Positions 1-7,325 are shown, counted from the stretch's first letter. The stretch: DNA of 22,342 nucleotides from DATJWY01 sp035500775 (GCA_035500775.1 DATJWY010000003.1:1-22342); one strand, 5' to 3'. The notes: a model not told the origin generated them from the letters alone. Translations and numbers: made by a program.

Positions 1-34
1 TGGGGCCTTGAGGCCCCAGACCCCCGATCACTTA
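1..34 (+). repeat. Hairpin repeat, module A, copy 1
   Basis: Begins with a GGGGCC/GGCCCC hairpin, followed by an AGACCCCC run and ATCACTTA. The same module recurs at 13894-13927 with only a few changes. In this copy it is separated from module B (81-133) by 46 nt, whereas in the 13.9-kb copy the gap is 6 nt. It may continue leftward beyond the window. It lies upstream of the pseudouridine synthase gene, where it could act as a terminator for a gene off the left edge. Confidence 0.7.
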
Positions 35-80
35 GGGCATTTTCCGTTCGCCTTGGCTTGCGGATATTGCTCTAACTAAT

Positions 81-133
81 GGATTCCAAAGGCTAAGCCT
101 TTGGCGGGGTCCAGGGGCGGAGCCCCTGGCCTT
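81..133 (+). repeat. Hairpin repeat, module B, copy 1
   Basis: A 53-nt element made of two consecutive hairpins: CCAAAGGC/GCCTTTGG and CCAGGGGC/GCCCCTGG. By direct comparison it matches 13934-13986 at 52 of 53 positions and the reverse complement of 1182-1234 at 48 of 53. A shortened relative ends at 5816. It lies directly upstream of the rluC-like gene, so either the gene is transcribed from the short space between this element and position 197, or the hairpins sit in its leader. Confidence 0.85.
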
Positions 134-196
134 ATCGTTCCAGGCAGCGCGCGCAAAAACCAAGGCGCGGCGCCGGCTACCAAGGATAATCGACGT

Positions 197-1168
197 ATGA
201 GCGTGACCACCCGCCTGGTGACCGAGGATGAGCAGGAGATCCGGCTCGATCGCTGGTTCCGCCGCCACTATCCCGGGCTGACCCAGGCCGCGATCCAGAA
301 GCTTTGCCGCACCGGCCAGGTGCGCGTGGACGGCAAGCGCGTCGAGGCGGCGACCCGGCTCTCGCCCGGCCAGGCGGTGCGCGTGCCGCCGCTGCCGGCC
401 GCGCCGGCCGAACCTTCCGCCCCGCCGGCGCTCGACCCGCGGGAGCAGAAGGACCTGGAGCGGATGGTGATCTACCGCGACGACCAGGTGATTGCGCTGA
501 ACAAGCCGTCCGGCCTGCCGGTGCAGGGCGGCCCCGGCATCGTGCGGCACCTGGACGCGATGCTGGACGGGCTCCGCTTCGGCGCCCCCGATCGCCCGCG
601 CCTCGTGCACCGGCTTGACCGTGACACCTCCGGCGTGCTGCTGCTGGCCCGCACCCCCGGCACCGCCGCCAAGCTTGCCGCCGCCTTCCGCGGCCGGGCT
701 GTGCACAAGACCTATTGGGCCGTGACCGCCGGCCGGCCGGTGCCGGTGGAAGGCCGCATCGACCTGCCGCTCCGCCGCATCGGCGGCCTGCGCGGCGAAC
801 GCACCGAGCCCGCCGAGCGAGGCGACGAGGACGCGGCCCGCGCCATCACCGATTTCCGCACCCTCGACAACGCGGCGCAGAAACTCGCCTGGCTGGAACT
901 GATGCCGCTGACCGGCCGCACCCATCAGCTCCGCGTGCATTGCGCCGCCATCGGCGCACCGATCCTGGGCGACATGAAATACGGCGCGGAACAGGCGCTG
1001 GTGGACGGCCTGCCGGAAGGGCTGCACCTGCACGCGCGCGCGCTGGTCCTGCCGCATCCGGCCGGCGGCACGCTGGAACTGGCGGCGGACCTGCCGCCGC
1101 ATATGCGGGAGACGTTCCGTATGCTCGGCTTCAGCGCCCCGGCCGCCCCGGCGCCGCGGCGGCGGTAG
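197..1168 (+). CDS. rluC: RluA-family 23S rRNA pseudouridine synthase (RluC-like)
   Basis: Converts specific uridines of large-subunit rRNA to pseudouridine in the cytoplasm. The 323-residue protein has an N-terminal S4-type RNA-binding region (about residues 15-62, RLDRWFRRHYPGL...GQVRVDGKR) followed by the RluA catalytic domain. The diagnostic HRLDRDTSG motif places the catalytic Asp at about 141, and LTGRTHQLRVH at about 238-248 is the second family signature. KPSGLPVQGG fits RluC-type proteins, but exact target sites cannot be read from sequence. I chose the ATG at 197 because AAGGAT lies about 10 nt upstream and the protein then begins just before the S4 domain; an in-frame ATG at 101 would translate through the hairpin repeat. 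The gene stands alone, between repeat copies in opposite orientation. RluA family is near certain; the RluC assignment is moderate. Confidence 0.9.
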   Translation: MSVTTRLVTEDEQEIRLDRWFRRHYPGLTQAAIQKLCRTGQVRVDGKRVEAATRLSPGQAVRVPPLPAAPAEPSAPPALDPREQKDLERMVIYRDDQVIALNKPSGLPVQGGPGIVRHLDAMLDGLRFGAPDRPRLVHRLDRDTSGVLLLARTPGTAAKLAAAFRGRAVHKTYWAVTAGRPVPVEGRIDLPLRRIGGLRGERTEPAERGDEDAARAITDFRTLDNAAQKLAWLELMPLTGRTHQLRVHCAAIGAPILGDMKYGAEQALVDGLPEGLHLHARALVLPHPAGGTLELAADLPPHMRETFRMLGFSAPAAPAPRRR

Positions 1169-1181
1169 CGGGAGCAAAGCA

Positions 1182-1234
1182 AAGGCCAGGGGCTCCACCC
1201 CTGGCTCCCGCCAAAGGCGTAGCCTTTAGAATCC
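1182..1234 (-). repeat. Hairpin repeat, module B, inverted copy 2
   Basis: Its reverse complement matches the module B copy at 81-133 at 48 of 53 positions, retaining both hairpins (AAAGGC/GCCTTT and CCAGGGG/CCCCTGG). It begins 14 nt after the pseudouridine synthase stop codon and is inverted relative to the upstream copy. The gene is therefore bracketed by an inverted pair. The GC-rich hairpin could also serve as that gene's transcription terminator, although no clear U-tract follows. Confidence 0.85.
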
Positions 1235-1375
1235 GATACTTATAGCGCTCAGTTCGCAATCGCCTTGAATTATTTATTCCGATTGGCGCGCGGCTCCGTG
1301 TCGGCGAGACTTGGCATAATGGCCTCCCCCGAGTCGGCCAACGGCTCCAAATCGCTTCTCGACGAGACATAACCC

Positions 1376-2638
1376 GTGCATTCGTCCTTCGACCTGCTGG
1401 CCCTTCTGCTCGTCACATCGGCCGGCCTCGCCTATCTGAATTATCGGGTCTGGAAGCTGCCCCTGACCGTGGGCCTGCTTGTCGGCGCCGCCGCCGGTGC
1501 CTCGATCCTGATCGCGCTGGATGCCGTCCTGCCAGGCCTCGGCCTCAAGCTGGTGATCCGCAATCTCGTCGGCAGCATCGACTTCCCAGCGACGCTGCTC
1601 AACGGCTTCCTGGCCTTTCTCCTCTTCGCCGGCGCTCTCCATGTCAATTCCAGGGATATGTTCGAGCGTAAGTGGACGATCCTGGCGCTCGCCACTCTCG
1701 CTACGGTGCTTTCGACCGGATTGGTCGCGGCGGCGCTGCTTGCCGTTTCGCGTTTGCTCGGGCTCGGCATACCGCTCTCCTGGTGCCTTGTATTGGGCGC
1801 TTTAATCTCGCCCACCGACCCGGTCTCGGTCCTCGATGTGCTGAAGCGGGTCGGTATCCCCCGGGACCTTCAGGCGACCGTCGCGGGAGAGAGCCTGTTC
1901 AACGACGGGGTCGGCGTGGTCCTGTTCATGCTCATGCTGTCGCTGGCGACCGGCACTCAGATCGACCACTTCGGTCCAGCCACAATCGCCAGCCTTTTTC
2001 TGCTCGAGGCGGTCGGCGGCGCGCTTCTCGGACTGGGGCTTGGCTATTTCACGTTCCTGATGATCCGGCAGGTCGACGATTACAACGTAGAGTTGATCAT
2101 CTCGCTGGCGCTTGCGTCCGGCACCTATAGCCTGGCCGGAATGCTCGGGGTCTCCGGCCCCATTGCCGTTGTCGTTGCCGGCATTCTGATCGGCAATCAT
2201 GGCATGGGCGGCGCGATGAGCGAGACGACCCGACAGCACCTGATGACCTTCTGGCGCCTCATCGAGGAAACCCTGAATGCCTTGCTGTTCCTGATGATCG
2301 GGCTTGAAATCGCGGCGATCGACCTGGAATGGTGGAATTTCATCGCCACAGCGGCCATGATCCCCCTGGTGCTCCTCATCCGCGGGCTCAGCGTCGCCGT
2401 TTCGGCTTTGCCTCTCAACCTGCATCTTCCGCGCCGGTATGCTTCCTTACTGATCCTCACCTGGGGCGGTTTGCGGGGAGGACTCTCCGTCGCCATGGCC
2501 CTGTCTCTGCCGGACGGCCCAAACAAGGCTCCGATTCTGACCATCGCCTATGGGATCGTCGTCTTTTCGATCGTGGTCCAGGGCCTGACCCTCGAACCGG
2601 TCGCCCGGCATGCTCTGTCAGGGCAGGCTGACGGATAA
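1376..2638 (+). CDS. CPA1-family Na+(K+)/H+ antiporter, NhaP type
   Basis: A 420-residue, very hydrophobic inner-membrane protein that should exchange protons for Na+ or K+, supporting pH and ion homeostasis. It fits the Na_H_Exchanger family: SPTDPVSVLDVLKRVGIP at about 145-162, GESLFNDGVGVVLF at about 171-184 with the conserved FND acidic residue, and TWGGLRGGLSVAMALSLP at about 362-379. A full set of about 12 membrane segments appears to be present. It stops soon after the last helix, so it lacks a C-terminal regulatory (TrkA-C type) domain. The start is a GTG with only a weak Shine-Dalgarno sequence, but MHSSFDLLALLL is the typical N-terminus of the family. Codons are less GC-rich than in most genes here. 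Ion selectivity cannot be deduced. Confidence 0.92.
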   Translation: MHSSFDLLALLLVTSAGLAYLNYRVWKLPLTVGLLVGAAAGASILIALDAVLPGLGLKLVIRNLVGSIDFPATLLNGFLAFLLFAGALHVNSRDMFERKWTILALATLATVLSTGLVAAALLAVSRLLGLGIPLSWCLVLGALISPTDPVSVLDVLKRVGIPRDLQATVAGESLFNDGVGVVLFMLMLSLATGTQIDHFGPATIASLFLLEAVGGALLGLGLGYFTFLMIRQVDDYNVELIISLALASGTYSLAGMLGVSGPIAVVVAGILIGNHGMGGAMSETTRQHLMTFWRLIEETLNALLFLMIGLEIAAIDLEWWNFIATAAMIPLVLLIRGLSVAVSALPLNLHLPRRYASLLILTWGGLRGGLSVAMALSLPDGPNKAPILTIAYGIVVFSIVVQGLTLEPVARHALSGQADG

Positions 2639-2743
2639 TCGAGGGTTGATATTGCCGTCTTTATACCTTCTGTATTTCGACGGCTTCGCTGCGATATGGA
2701 TTTCTTATGCGCTAATCGCCACCTTCGGGCCATGGTTTATACA

Positions 2744-2755
2744 ACCACATGTGGT
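2744..2755. promoter_or_regulatory. Perfect 12-bp palindrome ACCACATGTGGT
   Basis: A perfect inverted repeat ending 9 nt upstream of the ATG of the small KdpB-like reading frame. Its position suits an operator or a leader structure, but no regulator is recognisable and a 12-bp palindrome can occur by chance. Confidence 0.3.
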
Positions 2756-2764
2756 GTTCGGGGC

Positions 2765-3010
2765 ATGTTGACGCGCGTCCTTCGCGTGCTTCATCCGGAG
2801 CGAGCAAACCGCCGCCCTGCATTGTTCATCCTGGAGGTTGCGGCGGCCCTCCTGTCGGTGCTGGCTCTTCGCGATGGGATCTTGGGCGGCCCGGCCGTGT
2901 CGCTCGAAGCGCTCTCCGCGGTGGGATTATGGGGGATCCTGCTGGCGGTCGCGTGCCGCCTCACGATCCGAAAACAGCGCTCCAGACCTGTCGTCCAACG
3001 TCCTCTCTGA
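2765..3010 (+). CDS. Small membrane protein resembling the KdpB N-terminus (possible remnant)
   Basis: An 81-residue frame with a hydrophobic segment (residues 18-35) and a second one (about 50-67), ending in a basic tail. From memory it aligns without gaps to the N-terminal end of KdpB, the P-type ATPase subunit of the Kdp potassium pump: L-x-P at 9-11, RRPALFILEV at 16-25 (KdpB: RNPVMFVVEV-like), AL at 28-29, VLALRD at 32-37, GG at 40-41, and a Trp in the second helix. The phosphorylation, nucleotide-binding and actuator domains are absent; the frame ends 58 nt before the stop of the oppositely oriented kinase gene. It is either a decayed kdpB fragment or a stand-alone small protein. An in-frame ATG at 2696 is also possible, but the similarity starts after 2765. 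Coding status is moderate. Confidence 0.5.
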   Translation: MLTRVLRVLHPERANRRPALFILEVAAALLSVLALRDGILGGPAVSLEALSAVGLWGILLAVACRLTIRKQRSRPVVQRPL

Positions 3011-3068
3011 AATTCGACGCCAACGAGCCCTTCTATCCAGCAATGGCGGCTGATATTATTGGGTTAGT

Positions 3069-5444
3069 CTATGTGCAGGCCGTCTCCTGGGCCGCGAGCA
3101 GCGCGGTGATGCGGGCGGCGAGCAGGGCGCCTGACATGGGCTTGTGCAGCAACGAAAACCTGCCGCCCTGCAAGCCGCCAAGCGCCAGGTCTGTTTCCCT
3201 CCCATCGCCCGCGTAGCCGGTCAGCAACACTGCCGGTAGATCGGGATGACGCGCCTGCGCCTCGCGAATCAGGGCGATGCCGTCCATCCCGCCCGGCATG
3301 GACAAGTCCGACACCAGTACCCGGATGGATGGTTCCACGTCCAAACAAGCCAACGCCTCGGCCGCATTGGAGGCGCACAGGACCGTGAAGCCCGCGTCCG
3401 CCAACTGCTCCTCGAGCGTGCTGCGCACCAACGTGTCGTCGTCCACCAGCAGCACCTGACCGCCCCCTGGCTCACCGGACACGGGTGACGCTGATGCCTG
3501 CGTACGCACGGCGCTGGCGTCCGCCTGGGGGAGCCACAGCGAAACCGTCGTGCCTTGTCCCGGCACGCTGTCCAGGAGCAGCGTGCCGCCAGACTGCTCG
3601 GCAAATCCTCGTGCCATGGACAAGCCAAGCCCGGTGCCCTTGCCCTGGGGCTTTGTGGTGAAGAACGGCTCCATCGCCCGCGCGAGGGTCGCTTGATCCA
3701 TGCCGCTGCCGGTATCGCTCATACGCAGGCAGACATAATGACCCATTGCCAGGCTCGCCGGATGCCCATCAGCGTGGCTGGACGTGATCGCCTCGGCCGT
3801 GATCGTGAGTGTACCGCCGCCGTCCATCGCATCGCGCGCGTTGGTGGCCAGATTCACCAGCGCGGTTTCCAATTGCGCCTTGTCGGCGACGATGGGCGCC
3901 AGGCCCGGTTCAACCACCACCCGCACCTCGATACCGGCGCCCAGGGAATGGGAGAGGATTTCGCGCAGGCACTCCAGCAACGCGGCGACATCGATCACCT
4001 CGGCATGCAGATCGCTTTGCCGGGAAAACGCGAGCAGGCGGTGCGTGACGGCGCCGCCGCGCGTGGCGGCTTCCAGCACCACGTCCACCAGGCGCTGGAT
4101 GTCCGCGTTGTCGCGCGCGCGCCTGCCGATCAGTTGCGTGGCGCCCTGCACGGCCTGCAGCACGTTGTTGAGGTCATGCGCGATACCGCCGGCGAGCTGG
4201 CCGAGTGCTTGCATGCGTTCGGCCTGGGCCGCGCGCATTTGCGCCACCTCCCTGGCCGCGACTTCGGTGCGCACGCGCGCTTCCAGCGATTCGTTTGCTA
4301 GCTCAATCTGCCTCGTCCGCTCTTTCACGCGTTCTTCAAGCTCATCGACGAGCCGGTTCAGATGTGCGTTCGCTTCCGCCAGGGATCGGACATTATCGCG
4401 GTTTTCCAATATGCTGGCGATCATGCCGCCGATATTGGTGACAAAGGGCTTGTAAGGCAGAAACTGCGCCTCGTTGCTCACGGCCAGGAGCAGGCAGCCG
4501 AATTCTTGGCGCGGTGTGCGCAAGGGGACGCATTTGAGGGCCGGCTGATTCTCCAGCGCGCAGCTTACGGCGGAAACAGGTTGATCGCCTGCTCTGGGGC
4601 ACCGAAAGTCGAGCGTCGGCATGGTGGCCGGATCGGCATGCAGGAGCTTTCTGGGCAGACAGGCCAACGCGTCGGTAATACCCGGAATGTCTCTCAGCGC
4701 CGAACGCAAGAACGCGGCCATCCCTTCCACATCTGGAAACATGTCGAGTGTTTGCAGCGTGACGAGGAGGCTTCCGAGAATTTCAGCAGACGGGCGGGTA
4801 TCGGGCGTTTGCGATCGGGAGCCTGCGGCCCTGTTTGCCAGGAATACTTCCGGCTCTATGTAGTAGGGATTCCGGACCACCAACCCATGCACAATCATCA
4901 TCGGATGCACAGTCAGGATGCTGTAGAGCGTCGCCCCGTCGAAACACCGCGCATCGTACTGGCAGATCGCCGTGACTGGCACGGTGCGCTGGAGGATGTT
5001 GATGCGGGATTCATATTCTACCAGGTCCTCTGACCCGGGAATGCCCTTTCTCGACCAGGTCATCTCGCCGGTAACACGGGCGCCGGCATATCCCTCCCGT
5101 ATGCTGCGATGGTGGGCTTGCGTCAGGACGTCAAGCATGCGATCAATTTTAAATCGGCCGTCCGGACAATATATTTTCTCAGCCTCGGTGAAGCTGTATT
5201 GTCTGCCATCCTGTTCAGCGGGAAGATTAACCCCCAACTCACGTAGCGCCTTCTTCATGTCTTCAGGCGCCAGCGTGTCAACGTAATAACCAACCTGCTC
5301 GTTGCCTTCGAGGCCGCTCTGAACGTATTTCGCCATCACCTGCCGACGCTCGTCGTCGTCGTTGAAGATGAAGCACATATGTGTTCCGGCGGGGTAGAGT
5401 TCCGGGTCGAATCCCAGGGAAATCATTCGCTCACAGTTGCACAT
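3069..5444 (-). CDS. MEDS-domain hybrid sensor histidine kinase with C-terminal receiver
   Basis: A 791-residue soluble signalling protein with no membrane helices. The N-terminal region, about 10-205, is a MEDS (DcmR-type sensory) domain: H-M-C-F-I-F-N near 22, GLEGNEQVGYY near 43-53 and GEMTW near 126-130. A GAF-like region follows at about 225-350 (VPLRTPRQEFGCLLLA), then a coiled coil at about 350-405. The HisKA domain has phospho-acceptor His at about 423 (GGIAHDLNN). The HATPase domain shows the N box (NLATNARDAM), DTGSG and GTGLGL. The C-terminal receiver has Asp at about 713 (SDLSMPG), Thr in LLTGY and Lys in LHKP. Start chosen at 5444 because GGAG lies 6 nt upstream and the MEDS domain begins soon after; the frame remains open to 5621 but that stretch covers promoter-like repeats. 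No output regulator lies nearby. Confidence 0.9.
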   Translation of the reverse strand: MCNCERMISLGFDPELYPAGTHMCFIFNDDDERRQVMAKYVQSGLEGNEQVGYYVDTLAPEDMKKALRELGVNLPAEQDGRQYSFTEAEKIYCPDGRFKIDRMLDVLTQAHHRSIREGYAGARVTGEMTWSRKGIPGSEDLVEYESRINILQRTVPVTAICQYDARCFDGATLYSILTVHPMMIVHGLVVRNPYYIEPEVFLANRAAGSRSQTPDTRPSAEILGSLLVTLQTLDMFPDVEGMAAFLRSALRDIPGITDALACLPRKLLHADPATMPTLDFRCPRAGDQPVSAVSCALENQPALKCVPLRTPRQEFGCLLLAVSNEAQFLPYKPFVTNIGGMIASILENRDNVRSLAEANAHLNRLVDELEERVKERTRQIELANESLEARVRTEVAAREVAQMRAAQAERMQALGQLAGGIAHDLNNVLQAVQGATQLIGRRARDNADIQRLVDVVLEAATRGGAVTHRLLAFSRQSDLHAEVIDVAALLECLREILSHSLGAGIEVRVVVEPGLAPIVADKAQLETALVNLATNARDAMDGGGTLTITAEAITSSHADGHPASLAMGHYVCLRMSDTGSGMDQATLARAMEPFFTTKPQGKGTGLGLSMARGFAEQSGGTLLLDSVPGQGTTVSLWLPQADASAVRTQASASPVSGEPGGGQVLLVDDDTLVRSTLEEQLADAGFTVLCASNAAEALACLDVEPSIRVLVSDLSMPGGMDGIALIREAQARHPDLPAVLLTGYAGDGRETDLALGGLQGGRFSLLHKPMSGALLAARITALLAAQETACT

Positions 5445-5519
5445 CGCTTTCTCCAGCGTGCGATGTGGCCGCGCGCATCGCACAGAGGTGCCTGACGTCG
5501 TCGAGACAGCGTTTCGATT

Positions 5520-5525
5520 TGTATA
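5520..5525 (-). promoter_or_regulatory. Candidate -10 element for the MEDS kinase gene
   Basis: TATACA read on the minus strand, about 75 nt upstream of the chosen kinase start. At a 17-nt spacing the -35 position falls inside the tandem repeat and reads CCACCT, which is not a good sigma-70 hexamer. This would suit a promoter dependent on an activator bound at the repeats. Assigned from sequence appearance only. Confidence 0.35.
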
Positions 5526-5560
5526 GGTGGAGCCACTTCTGAAGGTGGCATCACTTCTGA
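5525..5560 (-). repeat. 18-bp tandem direct repeat upstream of the sensor kinase
   Basis: Two adjacent 18-bp units (5525-5542 and 5543-5560) of the form AGGTGGnnnCACTTCTGA on the plus strand. They are identical at 15 of 18 positions, with the three differences together in the middle. The units sit over the expected -35 region of the kinase promoter, an arrangement typical of binding sites for response regulators or similar activators. The regulator is unknown. Confidence 0.6.
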
Positions 5561-5654
5561 TTGGGTATGATCGCGGTTGGCAGGGCGTCGCCCGACCACG
5601 CCGATGCCCCGGCGGCCACACGGAAATTCATCCCGTCACGCGCAGGCGTGCCCT

Positions 5655-5697
5655 CGCACGACGGGGCCGTCGGCCCCAGCCCCCTTTTCGTGAATGG
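5655..5697 (+). repeat. Degenerate hairpin repeat, module A-like, copy 3
   Basis: A GGGGCC/GGCCCC hairpin followed by AGCCCCC, a T-run and a TGAATGGTTCTAAAA segment. It keeps the order of module A (GGGGCC...CCCCAGACCCCC...ATTCC) but has several substitutions and lost bases. Recognised by comparison with 1-34 and 13894-13927. Confidence 0.5.
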
Positions 5698-5739
5698 TTC
5701 TAAAACTTGTGCGGGTCTGGAGGGCGGAGTGGCCCAAGG

Positions 5740-5766
5740 TTCCATCGGCCGGAACGGCCGATGGAA
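5740..5766. terminator. Strong hairpin, 12-bp perfect stem with 3-nt loop
   Basis: TTCCATCGGCCG and CGGCCGATGGAA pair perfectly around a GAA loop. It lies between the degenerate repeat modules and downstream of the ALDH stop codon, so it could terminate ALDH transcription on the minus strand, although no U-tract follows it. Confidence 0.55.
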
Positions 5767-5789
5767 TGGCCACGGAGGGGCTGCCCCCA

Positions 5790-5816
5790 GCGGGTCCAGG
5801 GCAGAGCCCTGGCCTT
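5790..5816 (+). repeat. Degenerate hairpin repeat, module B-like, copy 3
   Basis: GCGGGTCCAGGGCAGAGCCC and the following TGGCCTT match the second half of module B (GGCGGGGTCCAGGGGC...GCCCCTGGCCTT) with a shortened stem. The first hairpin of module B is replaced by unrelated sequence. The element ends 2 nt before the complement of the ALDH stop codon. Confidence 0.6.
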
Positions 5817-5818
5817 CC

Positions 5819-7255
5819 TCACCCCCGCAGCCGCACCCCCGCCAGCACCCGCAGCGCCATCTGCGTCAACCGCCCATGCGGTGGCGTCAGGGTCATGAAC
5901 CCGCTGAACCGCCCCGGCCGATACACGGCCCGGGCATGGGAAAAGCGCAGGAATCCGTCCCGCCCGTGATAGGCGCCGAGTCCGCTGGGCCCAATACCGC
6001 CGAACGGCAGATCCTCCTGCGCCACATGCAGCAACGTGCCGTTCACGGTGACGCCGCCGGAAACGGTATGGGCCAGGATCTCTCTTTCGGTTTTGCGGTC
6101 GCGGGTGAAGGCATAGAGCGCGAGTGGACGTGGCCTCGCATTCACATAGGCGATCGCCGCGTCCAGGCTCTCATAGCCGACGACCGGCAGGATCGGCCCG
6201 AAGATCTCCTCCTGCATCAGCGCGCAATCCGCTGGAGGGTTCAGCACCACGGTCGGCGGGAATTTCCGGCTCGCCTCGTCGCCGGGGGCGTCATGCTGCG
6301 TCACCCGCGCGCCCTTGCCGGCGGCTTCCTCCAGCAAGGCGGAGAGGCGCCGGTAATGCCGCTCCGAGATGATCGCGGTGTAGTCGGGATTGCCGGCGAG
6401 CGTCGGGTAGAAGGCACGCGTGGCGGCGATGATGGCATCGCCGAGCGTCTCGGCCATGCTCGCCGGCGCCAGCACGTAATCGGCGGCTATGCAGGTCTGC
6501 CCGGCGCTGAAGAACTTGCCGGCGGCGATGATCCGGGCGGTTTCGACCGGATCGGCGTCGGGCGCCACCAGCGCCGGTGATTTGCCGCCGAGTTCGAGCG
6601 TGACCGGGGTAAGGTTATCCGCCGCCGCGCGCATCACCTGCCGGCCGATCGCGGTGGAGCCGGTGAAGAGCAGATGATCGAAGGGCAGGGCGGAGAAGGC
6701 CCGCGCCACCGCCGCGTCGCCTTCCACCACCGCGACCTCCTCCGCCGGGAATGTCTCGGCGATCATCCGCCGGATCAGCCCGGACGTGGCGGGGGTGAGT
6801 TCGGAGGGCTTGATCAGCACCCGGTTGCCGGCGGCGAGCGCGTCCACGAGCGGCGCCAGGCTGAGCAGGATCGGATAGTTCCAGGGCGCCACGATGCCGA
6901 CGCAGCCGAGCGGCTGATATTCCACCCAGGCCTTGCCGGGCTGGAAGGTGAGGCCGACATGGCGCCGGCTCGGCCGCATCCAGCGGGCGAGGTGGCGCCG
7001 TGCGTGGCGCGCCCCGGTCAGGAGCGGCATCATCTCGGCCAGCGCCGTTTCCGGCGGGCTGCGCGTGCCGAAATCGGCCGAGACCGCGGCGAGCAGCGCC
7101 GCCTGATGCCGGCGCAGCATCGCTTCCAGGGCCTGTAGCTGGCGCGTGCGCTGCGCCGCCGCCGGCGGCGGCAGTCTCCGGGCCGCCTCGCGTTGCAGGG
7201 TCAGCAGGCGGCGCGCCTCGGCGCCCGGGTCGATCCCGCCGAGTCCAATGTCCAT
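5819..7255 (-). CDS. Coniferyl-aldehyde-dehydrogenase-type NAD(P)+ aldehyde dehydrogenase
   Basis: A 478-residue cytosolic ALDH-superfamily enzyme that oxidises an aldehyde to the acid. Key residues are intact: PWNYP with Asn126, KPSE with Lys149, ELGGKSP with general-base Glu221, and SAGQTC with catalytic Cys255. EEIFGP follows, and the C-terminus has the PFGGIGPSGLGAYHGRDGF motif typical of the CalB / fatty-aldehyde ALDH-3-like branch, which also explains the hydrophobic-basic C-terminal tail. The actual substrate (coniferyl aldehyde or an aliphatic aldehyde) cannot be decided from sequence. The start is well supported by GGGAGGATC upstream of the ATG. It is transcribed in the same direction as the upstream ABC exporter but separated by two strong hairpins, so probably independently. 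Confidence 0.92.
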   Translation of the reverse strand: MDIGLGGIDPGAEARRLLTLQREAARRLPPPAAAQRTRQLQALEAMLRRHQAALLAAVSADFGTRSPPETALAEMMPLLTGARHARRHLARWMRPSRRHVGLTFQPGKAWVEYQPLGCVGIVAPWNYPILLSLAPLVDALAAGNRVLIKPSELTPATSGLIRRMIAETFPAEEVAVVEGDAAVARAFSALPFDHLLFTGSTAIGRQVMRAAADNLTPVTLELGGKSPALVAPDADPVETARIIAAGKFFSAGQTCIAADYVLAPASMAETLGDAIIAATRAFYPTLAGNPDYTAIISERHYRRLSALLEEAAGKGARVTQHDAPGDEASRKFPPTVVLNPPADCALMQEEIFGPILPVVGYESLDAAIAYVNARPRPLALYAFTRDRKTEREILAHTVSGGVTVNGTLLHVAQEDLPFGGIGPSGLGAYHGRDGFLRFSHARAVYRPGRFSGFMTLTPPHGRLTQMALRVLAGVRLRG

Positions 7256-7325
7256 TTTCTGATCCTCCCGCCGCGCCCGGTTCGGGAGCGGCCGGAGGAA
7301 ATATAGAGCGGGCGGCCGCGTTTAG

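Larger units (their letters stand above)
5445..5818. other. 374-nt intergenic region between the kinase start and the ALDH stop
   Basis: No convincing gene. The kinase-proximal part holds the tandem 18-bp repeats and the -10-like TATACA. From about 5655 onward it holds a degraded copy of the hairpin repeat family plus a strong extra hairpin. Reading frames crossing the region have no recognisable domains and look like composition-driven shadows. Confidence 0.6.

Noticed and set aside
101..196. Upstream start of the rluC-like gene at 101
   Set aside because: It would translate through the intergenic hairpin repeat; the ATG at 197 has a ribosome-binding site and the family-typical N-terminus.
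32..1198. A 388-codon minus-strand frame spanning the whole rluC-like gene and both repeats
   Set aside because: Low-complexity His/Arg/Gln/Gly-rich translation without domains; shadow of the pseudouridine synthase gene.
1311..1320. CATAAT as a -10 element for the antiporter gene
   Set aside because: No -35 at acceptable spacing (the nearest TTGGCG is 26 nt away); too weak to annotate.
5445..5621. N-terminal extension of the MEDS kinase frame
   Set aside because: It covers the tandem repeats and -10-like element, has no domain, and the ATG at 5444 has a good GGAG ribosome-binding site.
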